The notes beneath the pieces are model-generated. The model did no database searches. It saw nothing but the letters and a program-made list of their open reading frames with translations, and had not been told where the DNA came from. Made by a program: the position numbers and the translations under genes. DNA of 64,000 nucleotides from Puniceibacterium confluentis. GTDB lineage: Bacteria; Pseudomonadota; Alphaproteobacteria; Rhodobacterales; Rhodobacteraceae. Numbering within the stretch: position 1 is the first letter of the stretch; each line of letters opens with the position of its first letter. This document shows, in pieces, positions 44,742-55,694 of the stretch. The DNA is taken from contig NZ_VOJI01000012.1 of the NCBI RefSeq assembly GCF_007923445.1, positions 1 to 64,000 on the forward strand. Direction: 5' to 3'.

Positions 44742-44927
44742 CGCTGTCCCTTTCCTTGCGTCACCGGGCCACGCGCCCCCGCATTCGGAAAAGGAAGTAT
44801 CAACGAGGCTTTAACAGCATGCGACAGCACCGTGACGGTGCCTGTCTGCATCCCGCAACCAGACGCTTTTGCCTGCATCGCCTTGTGCCATACGAACGCA
44901 CCAGGAAAAATTCGGCGCTGGCCGGGA

Positions 44928-45344
44928 TTAGGCCGCCACGCCGGGCTGCGGCAAAAGCTGCACGCCGCTTATGCGCCACTGGCCACCTTCGTCGATCAGG
45001 CGGTATTCCAGCAGATGCGAGCGCCCCTCCTGATCGCGGATCAACACCCGTTGCGCCATCTCGCTGCCCTCGTCGCGCAGTTCGGTGAACCGCACGTCCC
45101 CGGGCCGCCAGACCATCGGATATCCCCGCTTGACCATCATGCCAAAGACGTCCGGGGTGCGAAACATGCCCTGGATGGACGGCGCGGCAAAACTGAAGGC
45201 CGTTGCCAGATCGTCAGCCTTGAAAGCGTCGATCTGGCGCTGGATGGTGCTTTCTATTTCCGGATTGCGCGCAACCGGTTCCTGCGCCCAGGCGGTGGTG
45301 ACCAGGGACAGTACGGTGAGCACGGCAACGATCAGGCGCTTCAT
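44928..45344 (-). CDS. DUF4864-like small exported protein
   Basis: A 138-residue protein with a signal peptide (KRLIVAVLTVLSLVTTAWA). The mature part IESTIQRQIDAFKADDLATA ... FSFAAPSIQGMF ... VWRPGDVRFTELRD ... HLLEYRLIDEGGQWRISGVQ has the NTF2-like layout of DUF4864. Periplasmic; role unknown. It lies about 120 bases from the lysK end on the same strand. Start ATG at 45344; an ATG at 45365 is less signal-like. Confidence 0.8.
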   Translation of the reverse strand: MKRLIVAVLTVLSLVTTAWAQEPVARNPEIESTIQRQIDAFKADDLATAFSFAAPSIQGMFRTPDVFGMMVKRGYPMVWRPGDVRFTELRDEGSEMAQRVLIRDQEGRSHLLEYRLIDEGGQWRISGVQLLPQPGVAA

Positions 45345-45463
45345 GTCAGGACTCCTCAAGCACATGCGGAAAAGGTAAATCCGATCCGCATCTGGTCAAG
45401 GCACGCGGCACTGCGCGAAAAAGTTTCAGACCTGTCCCCCGGACGTCGCCCGCTGCCCAGGGG

Positions 45464-47041
45464 TCAGACCAGTTCGCCCGCCAGCCCCTGCTCGATCAGT
45501 GTGATGGTTTCCGCCACGCCGTAAACCGCGATGAACCCACCGAAACGCGGCCCCTGACTCGCGCCCAGAAGCACCTCGTACAAGGCCTTGAACCAATCCC
45601 GCAGCGGCTCGAAACCGTGCTCTTTGCCGACGGCAAACACCAGGGACTGGAGGGCTTCGTCCTCGATCGGGCCATCGTAGCCGCGCAGTCTTTCTGCCAG
45701 ATCCCGCATCGCCGCCGCCTCATTGGGCTCCGGAGCCCGGAATGTCTTGCCCGGTTTGACGAAGTCCTGATAATAGCGCACCGCGAACCCGGCGGCCTGA
45801 TCCAGATCGCCATGGGTATCCGGTGCCGCCTCGGGCGCATAGCGGCGGATAAAGCCCCACAGCGCCTCTTTGTCCTCGGCCCCGGAAACCGAGGCGATGT
45901 TCAGCAACATTGCAAACGACACCACCATCCGGCTTTCCGGCACATCGCCGCCATGAATGTGCCAGACCGGATTGTTGACCTTTCCGGCGGCATCCTGTGT
46001 CGCGTAGGCGCGCAGTTGCTGGTGGTACTCGTCCACCGCCTTGGGAATCACGTCCCACCACAGCCGCTTGGCGGTCTTCGGCTTGAGATACATGAAATAC
46101 GACAGCGATTCCGTGCTGGCATAGGTCAGCCATTCGTCGATCGACAACCCGTTGCCCTTGGACTTGCTGATTTTCTGACCCATGTCGTCCAGAAACAGCT
46201 CATAGGTGAAATGTTCCGGCGCCTTGCAGCCCAGCGCCCGGCAGATGCCGTCATAGATCGGCGTATTGGTGCTGTGGTCCTTGCCATACATCTCGAAATC
46301 CACGCCCAGTGCCGCCCAGCGGGCGCCGAAATCCGGCTTCCACTGCAACTTCACGTGGCCGCCGGTCACCGGCAGGGTCCATTCACGCCCCTGCTCGTCG
46401 TCAAAAGTGATCTCGCCCTTTGCAGCGTCGACATTCTTGATCGGCACATAGAGCACGCGGCCGGTCTCGGGGTGGATCGGCAGGAAAATCGAGTAGGTCT
46501 GCTGACGCTCGTCACGCAGCGACTTCAGCATGATCGCCATGAGGTCGTCATACCGCTCGGCGCAGCGCAGCAGGATGTCGTCGAACTGGCCGCTGGCATA
46601 GAACTCCGTGGCTGAAATGAACTCGTACTCGAAACCAAAGGTATCGAGGAACCGCCGCAGCATCGCGTTGTTGTGGGCACCAAAGCTGTCATGTGTGCCG
46701 AAGGGGTCCGGTACCGAGGTCAGCGGCTTTTGCAGGTGTGCATCCAGCTGCCGCGGGTCCGGCACGTTCTCGGGCACCTTGCGCATCCCGTCCATGTCGT
46801 CGGAAAAGCAGATCAGCCGCGTCGGAATGTCCGAAATCAGCTCAAAGGCCCGGCGGATCATCGTGGTGCGCGCCACTTCGCCGAAGGTGCCGATATGCGG
46901 CAGGCCCGACGGGCCGTATCCGGTCTCGAACAGCACGTATCCCTTTTCGGGTGGCACCTTTTCATAACGTTTGAGCAACCGGCGCGCTTCTTCGAATGGC
47001 CAGGCTTTGGCGCTCATCGCGGCAGTGCGCAGATCGGACAT
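45464..47041 (-). CDS. lysK: Lysyl-tRNA synthetase, class I
   Basis: Charges tRNA-Lys with lysine. It is the archaeal-type class I enzyme used by many alphaproteobacteria instead of class II LysS. HIGH-like [16 protein letters not shown] near residue 45 and the KMSKS equivalent [14 protein letters not shown] near residue 285 are clear, with the [14 protein letters not shown] core. About 525 residues. I chose the ATG at 47041 ([14 protein letters not shown]). It is divergent from terB. Confidence 0.97.
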   Translation of the reverse strand: MSDLRTAAMSAKAWPFEEARRLLKRYEKVPPEKGYVLFETGYGPSGLPHIGTFGEVARTTMIRRAFELISDIPTRLICFSDDMDGMRKVPENVPDPRQLDAHLQKPLTSVPDPFGTHDSFGAHNNAMLRRFLDTFGFEYEFISATEFYASGQFDDILLRCAERYDDLMAIMLKSLRDERQQTYSIFLPIHPETGRVLYVPIKNVDAAKGEITFDDEQGREWTLPVTGGHVKLQWKPDFGARWAALGVDFEMYGKDHSTNTPIYDGICRALGCKAPEHFTYELFLDDMGQKISKSKGNGLSIDEWLTYASTESLSYFMYLKPKTAKRLWWDVIPKAVDEYHQQLRAYATQDAAGKVNNPVWHIHGGDVPESRMVVSFAMLLNIASVSGAEDKEALWGFIRRYAPEAAPDTHGDLDQAAGFAVRYYQDFVKPGKTFRAPEPNEAAAMRDLAERLRGYDGPIEDEALQSLVFAVGKEHGFEPLRDWFKALYEVLLGASQGPRFGGFIAVYGVAETITLIEQGLAGELV

Positions 47042-47161
47042 CGGGACTCTCCTACAGGGCCGCGCCACCGGGGGCGCAGGTCATACCGCTCGCTACCTAT
47101 TGCGGGCGGCGGACAGGGTCAATATTGTCGTCGCGACAGACTGTTTCAGGAAGGCCAGACC

Positions 47162-47587
47162 GTGACCGATCAGATCGAACACCCGCTCAGCCCGCAGGAT
47201 TGCCTTGTTGCGCTGATGATTGCCGTCTCTGCCTCCGACGAAAACGTGCGCACGGTCGAACTGGTCAGGATCGAGGCGACGGTGAACCATCTTCCGATCT
47301 TTGCCGAATACGATGCCGACCGGATCGGCAGCATGGCCGAAACCGTGTTCGATCTGCTCGAACAGGAAGACGGGCTTGACGCGCTGTTCGGCCTGATGCG
47401 CGACAACCTGCCCGAGCGGCTGAACGAAACCGCCTATGCGCTGGCCTGCGATGTGGCAGCGGCGGACGGCACGCTGGCAGAATCCGAACTGCGCCTGCTG
47501 GAAGAGATCCGTTACGAACTGGATCTCGATCGCCTGCACGCGGCCGCAATCGAACGCGGGGCCCGGGCCCGGCACATGCGCGCCTGA
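47162..47587 (+). CDS. TerB-like tellurite-resistance-family protein
   Basis: A 141-residue all-helical protein. PQDCLVALMIAVSASDENVR near residue 12, NETAYALACDVAAADGTLAE near 90 and ELRLLEEIRYELDLD follow the TerB pattern with acidic pairs (SASDE, AAADG) that bind metal. Tellurite resistance itself is unlikely, because no other ter genes are present. TerB-domain proteins act in metal or stress sensing at membranes. I chose the GTG at 47162; AGGAAGGCC lies upstream. Confidence 0.8.
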   Translation: MTDQIEHPLSPQDCLVALMIAVSASDENVRTVELVRIEATVNHLPIFAEYDADRIGSMAETVFDLLEQEDGLDALFGLMRDNLPERLNETAYALACDVAAADGTLAESELRLLEEIRYELDLDRLHAAAIERGARARHMRA

Positions 47588-47756
47588 CACAAGGCTGCGA
47601 GGACGGGCGGAGATTTCGCCCGCCTCCCCCTGTCGGTCAAGCCATGGTCACGGTCTGGAAAACCGGACTCACCTCTTTGGTCCTTTGTGTGTTATTCTGC
47701 ACAGGCGGACATTTTCCGCAGAGATTTCGGACGCCCATTTTTGCGGAGGAGCTTTG

Positions 47757-47828
47757 ATGAATCGCCTGACCTTTACCGCATGTGCAGTGGCCATCCTTTG
47801 CTTGCTGCCCATCCTTGGCGCCGCATAG
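47757..47828 (+). CDS. Very small (23-residue) hydrophobic ORF
   Basis: ATG preceded by a strong Shine-Dalgarno (GGAGGAG five bases upstream) opens a 23-residue ORF NRLTFTACAVAILCLLPILG and a few more residues, a single membrane helix or a bare signal peptide. The right arm of a TCCGCA/TGCGGA inverted repeat (47715-47747) overlaps the ribosome binding site, so translation could be structure-controlled. Expression is unproven. It is convergent with dacB. Confidence 0.45.
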   Translation: MNRLTFTACAVAILCLLPILGAA

Positions 47829-47852
47829 CACCAAGGGCACCACACCTGCGGA

Positions 47853-49343
47853 TCACGCCCCGTACAGCACGCCCCATCTTTCGATCAGGGCCTGCTGCAA
47901 CGTCTTGGCGCGAACATTCCACTCGGAGGCGCCCGGCGGACGCTCGCGCTCTTCCCGGCTGAGCAGATCGCGGCGCGCGATGTTGGCGGCAAATATCGCA
48001 AAGGCCAGTTCGGTTCCGCCGGGCAGATCGACAAAGCCCGCCAGCCCGCTGACAAAGTTCAGGGTGCCGGTCTTGGCATGAACCTCGATCGGATGATCGC
48101 GCACCACGCGGCGGCGGCCATCGCGCATCGCAAATCCCTTGAGCAGCGGCTTCAGGCCCAGCCTTTCCCGGACCGCCAGCATGGTCTTCATCATATCCGC
48201 AGCAGCAATCCGGCTGTCGTCGCCCAGCCCCGAGTGGTCCACCAGTGCCACGTGTTCCAACCCCAGACTGTCGCGCGCCCAGGCATTCATCGCCTCGGCC
48301 GACCCGGCCAAATCGGCAACCGGGATTCCCCGCTTGACGGTGGCCGCCAGCCCGACCATCTCTGCCGTCAGGTTGGTCGACCACTTCAGCATATCGCGCA
48401 GGATGACGCCAATCGGCGCACTGTCCAAACGGCACAGGTCCTCGCCCTCGGGCAGCACACTCACCGGCTCGCAGGGTTTGAGGCGGATGCCATGTGATCC
48501 GGCAAAGGTCACGAAGACCTCACCGGCATAGCGTTCAGGCTGCCGCACCGGCAGCCAGCGCGAGCCTTCGGTGCCCAGCGCCTTGCGTGCCACGGTCCAG
48601 TTGTCGCGACTCTGGCCCCTCTGGTAGGTGTAGATCGGCGCCGACCTCGACACGATCTCCATCCGCGCCACAGTCACGTCCGGGCGATGGCTTTCCGAGC
48701 GCGCATCCATCTTGACGGTGTAGTCCGTATCGGCCTTGCGCCATTCGAAATGTACACGGTTGTAGTTCAGGCTCAGCCCGGACACCGCCGGGTTGTACCC
48801 GACCTGATCAGGCTGTTCCGGGTCAATCGCGGGTACAAACGGCAGCGCGCCGCCCCAGACCAGAAAGCGGCCGCGCACCTCGGTCACCCCTGCGTCCTTC
48901 AGCATTTTCGCCAACCGGTAAAGCCCGTCGGTGTCCAGCGTCGGATCCCCGCCACCCGCCAGCACCAGATCGCCGCGCACGACGCCCGCGTCCACTCCTC
49001 CCGTCGCAATCAGCCTGGTGGCAAAGACATGATCGGTTCCCAGCGTTTCCAGCGCATAAGACGCGGTCAGCGCCTTCGCGACGCTTGCGGGCGGCAAACC
49101 GGTGGCGGCGTCATGCTCTTCGAGCACCTGACCGGTCGACAGGTTCGCAACCGAAAACCCCACGGTTCCGTCGAGCCGAGCCTTGGTGATCAGTTCGTCG
49201 ACAGTCGGCAGGTCGCGCAGCGCAAGGTCTTCGCCCCGCGCCGCCGGACGCAGGGACTTGAGCGGGGCATTGGCCAGCGCCGGGGCGGCGGCAAATGCTC
49301 CGAGGGCAGCCAGAACGGCGCGGCGGGAAACGGGATGGGTCAT
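47853..49343 (-). CDS. dacB: D-alanyl-D-alanine carboxypeptidase/endopeptidase (PBP4 family)
   Basis: Periplasmic class C penicillin-binding protein that trims and cuts peptidoglycan cross-links. A Tat-type signal is seen (SRRAVLAALGAFAAAPALA). Catalytic motifs: SxxK in PPASVAKALTAS near residue 80, SxN in KWSTNLTAEM near 320 and KTG in VHAKTGTLNFVSG near 430. About 496 residues. I chose the ATG at 49343. The gene is on the same strand as nadD. Confidence 0.94.
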   Translation of the reverse strand: MTHPVSRRAVLAALGAFAAAPALANAPLKSLRPAARGEDLALRDLPTVDELITKARLDGTVGFSVANLSTGQVLEEHDAATGLPPASVAKALTASYALETLGTDHVFATRLIATGGVDAGVVRGDLVLAGGGDPTLDTDGLYRLAKMLKDAGVTEVRGRFLVWGGALPFVPAIDPEQPDQVGYNPAVSGLSLNYNRVHFEWRKADTDYTVKMDARSESHRPDVTVARMEIVSRSAPIYTYQRGQSRDNWTVARKALGTEGSRWLPVRQPERYAGEVFVTFAGSHGIRLKPCEPVSVLPEGEDLCRLDSAPIGVILRDMLKWSTNLTAEMVGLAATVKRGIPVADLAGSAEAMNAWARDSLGLEHVALVDHSGLGDDSRIAAADMMKTMLAVRERLGLKPLLKGFAMRDGRRRVVRDHPIEVHAKTGTLNFVSGLAGFVDLPGGTELAFAIFAANIARRDLLSREERERPPGASEWNVRAKTLQQALIERWGVLYGA

Positions 49344-49508
49344 GCCTTGATCTAAACCAAACAGCGCTTTGCAGACAAGCACCCGAACAGCCGGAAACCG
49401 CGTCATGCCCGGGCAATTTTGCGTGATGAGGCCCTGGACTTCCGCGCGTGCGGATGCCGGAAAACACGCCGGTCCCGGGACGGGCGGCCTGCCGCCCTCC
49501 GGGGTATT

Positions 49509-50126
49509 CTACGTGTCCGACCAATCCCCCCGCGCCCGGATCGCGGACGAGCTGAGATCAAGCATCGGCACATTGACAAAGCACCAGGCCGGCGGCTCCG
49601 CCTGCGCCAGAAGCTTGGAAGCCCTGGGGGAAATCTGGGCCTCCCTGAACACCCGCGCGGTGCGCGACATCCTGGCCGAAATCCGATCACCCGGGCGCGC
49701 CAGAACGCCGACGGGCAGCGCCATCATGATCTGCTGCCAGCGGTCCCAGCGATGAAACTGGGCCAGGTTGTCAGCCCCCATCAGCCAGACGAAATGCACC
49801 CCCGGATGCGCGCCCTGCAAAGCCGCGATCGTTCTGGCGGTATAACGCGTGCCCAAACGCGCCTCGGCATCGCTGACCAGCACCTTGGGATGGTGCACCA
49901 ATGCCCGACACGCCTCCAGGCGCGCCGCCAGCGGCGCAGGCCCGTGCGGCTTCAGCGGATTGCCCGGGCTCACCAGCCAGACGACCCGGTCCAGATCAAA
50001 CCGCCGCAACGCCTGCCGGGTGATGTTGACGTGTCCCGCGTGGGGCGGATCAAAGGACCCCCCCAGCAATCCGACACGTTGTCCGGCGCGCAGGTGCAGG
50101 CCGGTGCTGGTGGTCTCAAATTTCAT
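49509..50126 (-). CDS. nadD: Nicotinate-nucleotide adenylyltransferase
   Basis: Joins ATP and nicotinate mononucleotide in NAD synthesis. Nucleotidyl-transferase motif [17 protein letters not shown] near residue 20 (HxGH), [14 protein letters not shown] near 48, [14 protein letters not shown] near 115 and [14 protein letters not shown] at the C-terminus (the ISSTxIR equivalent). 205 residues. It precedes dacB on the minus strand. The often-linked genes rsfS and rlmH are not adjacent here. Confidence 0.93.
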   Translation of the reverse strand: MKFETTSTGLHLRAGQRVGLLGGSFDPPHAGHVNITRQALRRFDLDRVVWLVSPGNPLKPHGPAPLAARLEACRALVHHPKVLVSDAEARLGTRYTARTIAALQGAHPGVHFVWLMGADNLAQFHRWDRWQQIMMALPVGVLARPGDRISARMSRTARVFREAQISPRASKLLAQAEPPAWCFVNVPMLDLSSSAIRARGDWSDT

Positions 50127-50370
50127 CGACGTGCAAGGTCCCGTGCCGGTCTCCCGGCCAGAAACACCGGATCGCCCGCGACTTCAACGCGTTTCGCGCA
50201 GCGCAGCCCTGTTCCGGACCCGCCCCTGCCGGCCGCGTGATGCACTGCGCCCCTCGCCCGAATGGGCGCAAAACGGCCAAAATGCCAATTTTTCGCGCTG
50301 CATTGCCCCTGCCGCGCCGCTTCGCTATCTAGGCCGCAAATTACACACACATGTCCCAAGGGGTTTTCCG

Positions 50371-52023
<1,653 letters not shown>

Positions 52024-52486
52024 CAAGCGCCTGATGAACAATTGGCAGCTTCCCTGCTGGTCGGGGAGGCTGCCTGAAGTGTTTCGCGCGCGGGCGCCCG
52101 ATCATGCTCTTTGGTCGGCTTTCGCCCTCTCCCGGTCACCCGTCGGGTGCAGTCTACCTCACCCGGAATAGGAACAACGTGGCCGACTGCGCCTGCCCGC
52201 TCGGTCATCGGCAACCGGACCGCGACGGGTCGGCCCGCTCCGGTTGGCCTGAGACCCCGTTCCGTCGGCACACAGTCAACTGCCCCGAAATTGCGGAATG
52301 CACAAAAACGCGGCCCTTTTTAAAAACTGTTGCCAGACTCACCAACATCTGTCATATGGGCGGGGCTGACGATCTTCTCTTCGACCACCTTGTCTTCCCT
52401 AACCGGCTTGCAGGCTATCGATCCGAACGTGACCTCGCCGGGCTGTCGCATACCGTGGACAGCAGACTAGACTAAGGAATATTCAC
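52024..52486 (+). promoter_or_regulatory. Long upstream region of the first cold-shock gene
   Basis: 463 bases without a gene. Near ettA a hairpin GCAGCTTCCC / GGGGAGGCTGC (about 52045-52073) may end its transcript. A likely promoter is TTGCCA (52330-52335), 16 bases, TCATAT (52352-52357). This gives an untranslated leader of about 120 bases, the typical size for cspA-type mRNAs. Just before the Shine-Dalgarno, GCTGTC / GACAGC (52442-52463) forms a hairpin, a possible temperature-sensitive element. Confidence 0.45.
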
Positions 52487-52693
52487 ATGGCTACTGGCAC
52501 AGTGAAATGGTTCAACGCAACTAAAGGCTTCGGCTTCATCCAGCCCGATGGCGGCTCCAAGGACGTGTTCGTGCACATCTCCGCTGTTGAGCGTTCGGGC
52601 CTGTCGGGTCTGAAGGACGACCAGAAGGTCACCTTCGACATCGAAGCCGGCCGTGACGGCCGCGAGAGCGCGATCAACCTCGCCCTCGCCTAA
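52487..52693 (+). CDS. Cold-shock protein (CspA family), first copy
   Basis: A 68-residue single cold-shock domain, an RNA chaperone. RNP1 KGFGFIQP (residues 16-23) and RNP2 VFVHIS (33-38) are present. The Shine-Dalgarno region (ACTAAGGAAT) is eight bases before the ATG. Codon use is very strict, as expected of a highly expressed gene. Its close paralog lies at 55425. It is followed by a UUCG terminator. Confidence 0.97.
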   Translation: MATGTVKWFNATKGFGFIQPDGGSKDVFVHISAVERSGLSGLKDDQKVTFDIEAGRDGRESAINLALA

Positions 52694-52716
52694 GCTTTTG
52701 TCCCAGTGACAACATG

Positions 52717-52745
52717 CGGCCGCCCTTCGGGGCGGTCGTTTGCAT
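52717..52745 (+). terminator. Terminator of the first cold-shock gene
   Basis: A 9-bp stem CGGCCGCCC / GGGCGGTCG closed by a UUCG tetraloop (52717-52738), followed by TTTGCATTTT. It lies 24 bases after the stop. Confidence 0.85.
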
Positions 52746-52895
52746 TTTGGGCATCGGGTTCCGCGCCTGACACCACGTCGTGACCACCAATCGCGGGATG
52801 GATGCCACACACTGCGGCATGGGCGCCCCTGGGGCATTGAAATTCTGCCAGCCCTCGCCAAAACTGTTCAGGTTCCAAACGAAAAGAGCACTGCC

Positions 52896-53453
52896 ATGAT
52901 CTCTCGCCGAACTTTTGTCGCAGCCGCCGCGGCTGCCGCCCTGCCACTGCCTGCACTTGCGCAGGGATTCGAACTGGCGCCGCGCTACCGGCCCCAGCAG
53001 GTCACCTTCAGCAAATCCTACGCGCCCGGTCAGGTGCTGATCGTGCCGAAGGCGCATTTTCTCTACTACGTGAGCGAACCCGGAGTCGCCATGCGTTACG
53101 GCGTGGGTCTGGGGAAGGCCGGTCAGGAGATTTCCGGCTCTTACGTCATTGGCAGCCGCAAGGAATGGCCGACTTGGCGCCCGACCGACGCGATGATCGA
53201 ACGGGACCCCCAGGCCTATGGCAAGTTCAAGGACAACGACTATGTCCAGCCGGGCGGCCCGGACAATCCGCTCGGGGCGCGGGCGCTCTATCTTTATCGC
53301 GACGGGCGCTACACCTTCAACGCGATCCACGGCACCACCTCGCCCAGCTCCATCGGTCATTCGGTGTCAAACGGCTGCGTGCGGATGATCAACGAGCACG
53401 TGCAGGACCTGTACCAGCGGGTGCCGGACGGCGCGGTCGTTACCGTCCTGTGA
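52896..53453 (+). CDS. L,D-transpeptidase (YkuD family)
   Basis: Exported peptidoglycan cross-linking or lipoprotein-anchoring enzyme. A Tat-type signal begins at MISRRTFVAAAAAAALP and is cut after PALAQ. The catalytic HxxxxxxxxxGxxxSxGCxR motif is seen as IHGTTSPSSIGHSVSNGCVR near residue 150, containing the Cys nucleophile. 185 residues, a single-domain family member. Start ATG at 52896. Confidence 0.94.
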   Translation: MISRRTFVAAAAAAALPLPALAQGFELAPRYRPQQVTFSKSYAPGQVLIVPKAHFLYYVSEPGVAMRYGVGLGKAGQEISGSYVIGSRKEWPTWRPTDAMIERDPQAYGKFKDNDYVQPGGPDNPLGARALYLYRDGRYTFNAIHGTTSPSSIGHSVSNGCVRMINEHVQDLYQRVPDGAVVTVL

Positions 53454-53483
53454 TGCCGTCCCCGGCGCTGCGGACTTCCCTCC

Positions 53484-54629
53484 GTGGCTGAGTACGATCT
53501 GTTGGTGCTGGGCGCCGGCCCTGCCGGCAGTTCCGCCGCCGTGACGGCCGCGCGGGCCGGGCTGCGCGTGGCGCTGATCGACAAGCACAGCTTTCCGCGT
53601 GACAAACTGTGTGGCGGCGGCTTTACCGGCCGCTCCATGCGCTATTTCCAGCAGATCTTTGGCGCCGAGGCGCCGGATACGCCGATTCTCCACCGAACCG
53701 CGATCAGCTTTTGCGCCTTTGGTCATGAAGTCGGGCATTTCACCGACGTGCCGCCTCTGCACATGACAATGCGCCGGGATCTGGACCACGCACTGCTCCG
53801 TGCCGCAATTTCGGCCGGTGCGACTGACCTGACCGGACAGAAGGTACTTGCCATCGATGCAGAGGCGCCAGCCGTCACCCTGGACAGTGGCATCGTCTCG
53901 GCTCCGCTGTTGGTGGCCGCGGATGGCGTCAACAGCCCCACGGCGCGCCTCCTTTTCGGCGCGGCGTTTGACAGGTCGGAAATCGGCTTTGCACTCGAGG
54001 TGGAGCTGCCCCTGGACGCTCCGCCGGTTACGCCGGTGCGCATAGATTTCGGTGCCGCCGACTGGGGCTATGGCTGGGATTTTCCCAAGACCTGCGGCCG
54101 CACCATCGGTGTCGGCGGCGTGATGCGGCGCAATACAAATCTCAAATCGTCGCTGAACGCCTACCTGGGGTACCTGGGGGTGCACACCGACAGTCCGGTC
54201 AAGGGGCAGTTCCTGCCGTTTGGCGCCTATCGCCGCCAGCCCGGGCGCGGCAAGGTTCTGCTGGCTGGCGACGCCGCCGGATTGGTCGACCCCATCACCG
54301 GCGAGGGCATCGCCTACGCCCTGAAGAGCGGCCAATTGGCATCCGAATCAGTTCTGGCCGCACTTGGCGCCGGGATGCCGGATCAGGCGCTGTCGAACTA
54401 CCGGACGGCGCTCGGACCAATCCACCGCGCGATCACTCAGGCACGCCTGATCCGGCCGCTGATCTTCCTGCCGGCCCTGCGAAAAGGGTTCGTTGCCGGG
54501 TTCCGAAATTCCTCGACATTGCGCGCGGAATACCTGCAATTACTAGCAGGTAAGACGGAATATGGTCAAATCACGCGACGGACTGTGGCGCGCCTTCCAA
54601 ACCTTCTGGCGCGCAGCCTGACGCAGTAA
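53484..54629 (+). CDS. Geranylgeranyl-reductase-like FAD oxidoreductase
   Basis: A 381-residue flavoprotein of the GG-reductase group, which saturates isoprenoid double bonds on lipids, chlorophylls or quinones. FAD-binding LLVLGAGPAGSSAAVTAARA at residues 5-25, DKLCGGGFTGRS near 48 (typical of the group) and FAD motif GKVLLAGDAAGLVDPITGEG near 260. The GTG at 53484 follows the L,D-transpeptidase stop by 30 bases; the two may share a transcript. Substrate unknown. No bacteriochlorophyll genes are present. Confidence 0.88.
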   Translation: MAEYDLLVLGAGPAGSSAAVTAARAGLRVALIDKHSFPRDKLCGGGFTGRSMRYFQQIFGAEAPDTPILHRTAISFCAFGHEVGHFTDVPPLHMTMRRDLDHALLRAAISAGATDLTGQKVLAIDAEAPAVTLDSGIVSAPLLVAADGVNSPTARLLFGAAFDRSEIGFALEVELPLDAPPVTPVRIDFGAADWGYGWDFPKTCGRTIGVGGVMRRNTNLKSSLNAYLGYLGVHTDSPVKGQFLPFGAYRRQPGRGKVLLAGDAAGLVDPITGEGIAYALKSGQLASESVLAALGAGMPDQALSNYRTALGPIHRAITQARLIRPLIFLPALRKGFVAGFRNSSTLRAEYLQLLAGKTEYGQITRRTVARLPNLLARSLTQ

Positions 54630-54696
54630 AAGAGGTGGATTTTGCAACCCAAATGCGCCGCCTTTATACTGAATTACCTAGCGTTACACCTTAAGG

Positions 54697-54725
54697 TTGA
54701 CAGGTGAAAGACCGTTCTCTAACCG
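54697..54725 (+). promoter_or_regulatory. Candidate promoter of the 54814 gene
   Basis: TTGACA (54697-54702), 17 bases, TAACCG (54720-54725), about 90 bases before the start codon. The -35 is perfect and the -10 is weak. Confidence 0.4.
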
Positions 54726-54813
54726 TTAACCAATCGGCAAAAATGTCGAATAAGTAAATGGATCGTCAACCAAATGGCGACAACTTCGGGCTAAGACAGA
54801 AAAAGGACTAGGC

Positions 54814-55047
54814 ATGGCAGGCATCGGTATTGTGTTCGGGGGGTCACTTGGAATGGTAAGTGGACTCATCGGATGGATTTTTGGGGGCATGACAGCGTGG
54901 CAGGCTCTCGGACTATACTTCATGACGGGACTTATGGTTTGCGCCCTGTTCCTCGTGATTGCGGCAATGCGGCTTACAGCGCGCAAGATGCCGCGAACCA
55001 AGGCACAGCCAGCAATCAACTACACCATGGGGTCCAAAGCGTCCTGA
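54814..55047 (+). CDS. Small membrane protein
   Basis: A 77-residue protein with two hydrophobic segments (about residues 4-24, VFGGSLGMVSGLIGWIFGG, and 31-52, ALGLYFMTGLMVCALFLVIA) and a basic, cytoplasmic-looking tail RLTARKMPRTKAQPA. Coding use is normal and AAGGACTAGGC precedes the ATG. No known domain recognised; similar short membrane proteins occur in this bacterial family. Its expression is supported by a good upstream -35 element. Confidence 0.65.
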   Translation: MAGIGIVFGGSLGMVSGLIGWIFGGMTAWQALGLYFMTGLMVCALFLVIAAMRLTARKMPRTKAQPAINYTMGSKAS

Positions 55048-55424
55048 CCTCCGCCAAAGGCCGGATTGTCGTACGGCCTGCAATGGCTGTCGCCACCGAC
55101 CTTTAGCGTGCGAACCGGTGGTCACCGCCGGGGTAACGTACAGATAACTCCGCCGCTGTATCCGGGAACGGTTGCAGCGGCGGTGGCACTTTAGGAAGTG
55201 ATTTTGCCTTTGATCGACTGCCGCCGCAGTCAACGACTTTGCAATTTCATCCAAAACCGTCCTTCCGGATTTTTTCTTGCATCGACTCGGGCAATCCCCA
55301 TACCAAGGGATGCGACGTTACCTCTATCGACCCACTGCTCCTTCCCGGCACAGTCACTCGATCGTGCACTGACCTAGCCGTCCTGCCGCAATTCCGCGGG
55401 CAGTCAAAACAAGGGAGCATCCTG
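55048..55424 (+). promoter_or_regulatory. Upstream region of the second cold-shock gene
   Basis: 377 bases without a gene. A hairpin CCGCCGCTG / CAGCGGCGG (55150-55183) with a 16-base loop probably ends the 54814 transcript. The region from about 55265 onward would be the promoter and leader of the second csp gene. The leader segment CTCTATCGACCCACTGCTCC (from 55322) resembles the first csp leader. A hairpin CTGCC / GGCAG (55383-55403) sits just before the Shine-Dalgarno AAGGGAGC. Confidence 0.4.
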
Positions 55425-55631
55425 ATGGCAACCGGCACCGTCAAATGGTTCAACACCACCAAAGGCTATGGATTTATCGCGCCTGATGGCGGTTCCAAGG
55501 ACATTTTTGTCCACATCTCTGCTGTCGAGCGGTCGGGGCTGACCGGCCTTGCGGACAATCAGAAAGTGACATTCGACATCGAGCCCGGCCGCGATGGCCG
55601 CGAAGCGGCGATCAACATTGCGCTGGCCTGA
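55425..55631 (+). CDS. Cold-shock protein (CspA family), second copy
   Basis: A 68-residue cold-shock domain, about 85 percent identical by eye to the copy at 52487. RNP1 [11 protein letters not shown]2 IFVHIS. Differences include [10 protein letters not shown] for [10 protein letters not shown] and LADNQKV for LKDDQKV. It is separated by 2.7 kb from its paralog. Duplication is ancient enough that synonymous sites have diverged. Confidence 0.97.
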   Translation: MATGTVKWFNTTKGYGFIAPDGGSKDIFVHISAVERSGLTGLADNQKVTFDIEPGRDGREAAINIALA

Positions 55632-55694
55632 GTTCATTTCACGACACATATGCGGCGTGTCGCGCCGCCACCCTGTGGCGCTCTGCGACGCCAG

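Noticed and set aside
47162-47587. Tellurite resistance operon
   Set aside because: Only a lone TerB-domain gene is present; no terA, terC, terD or terE nearby.
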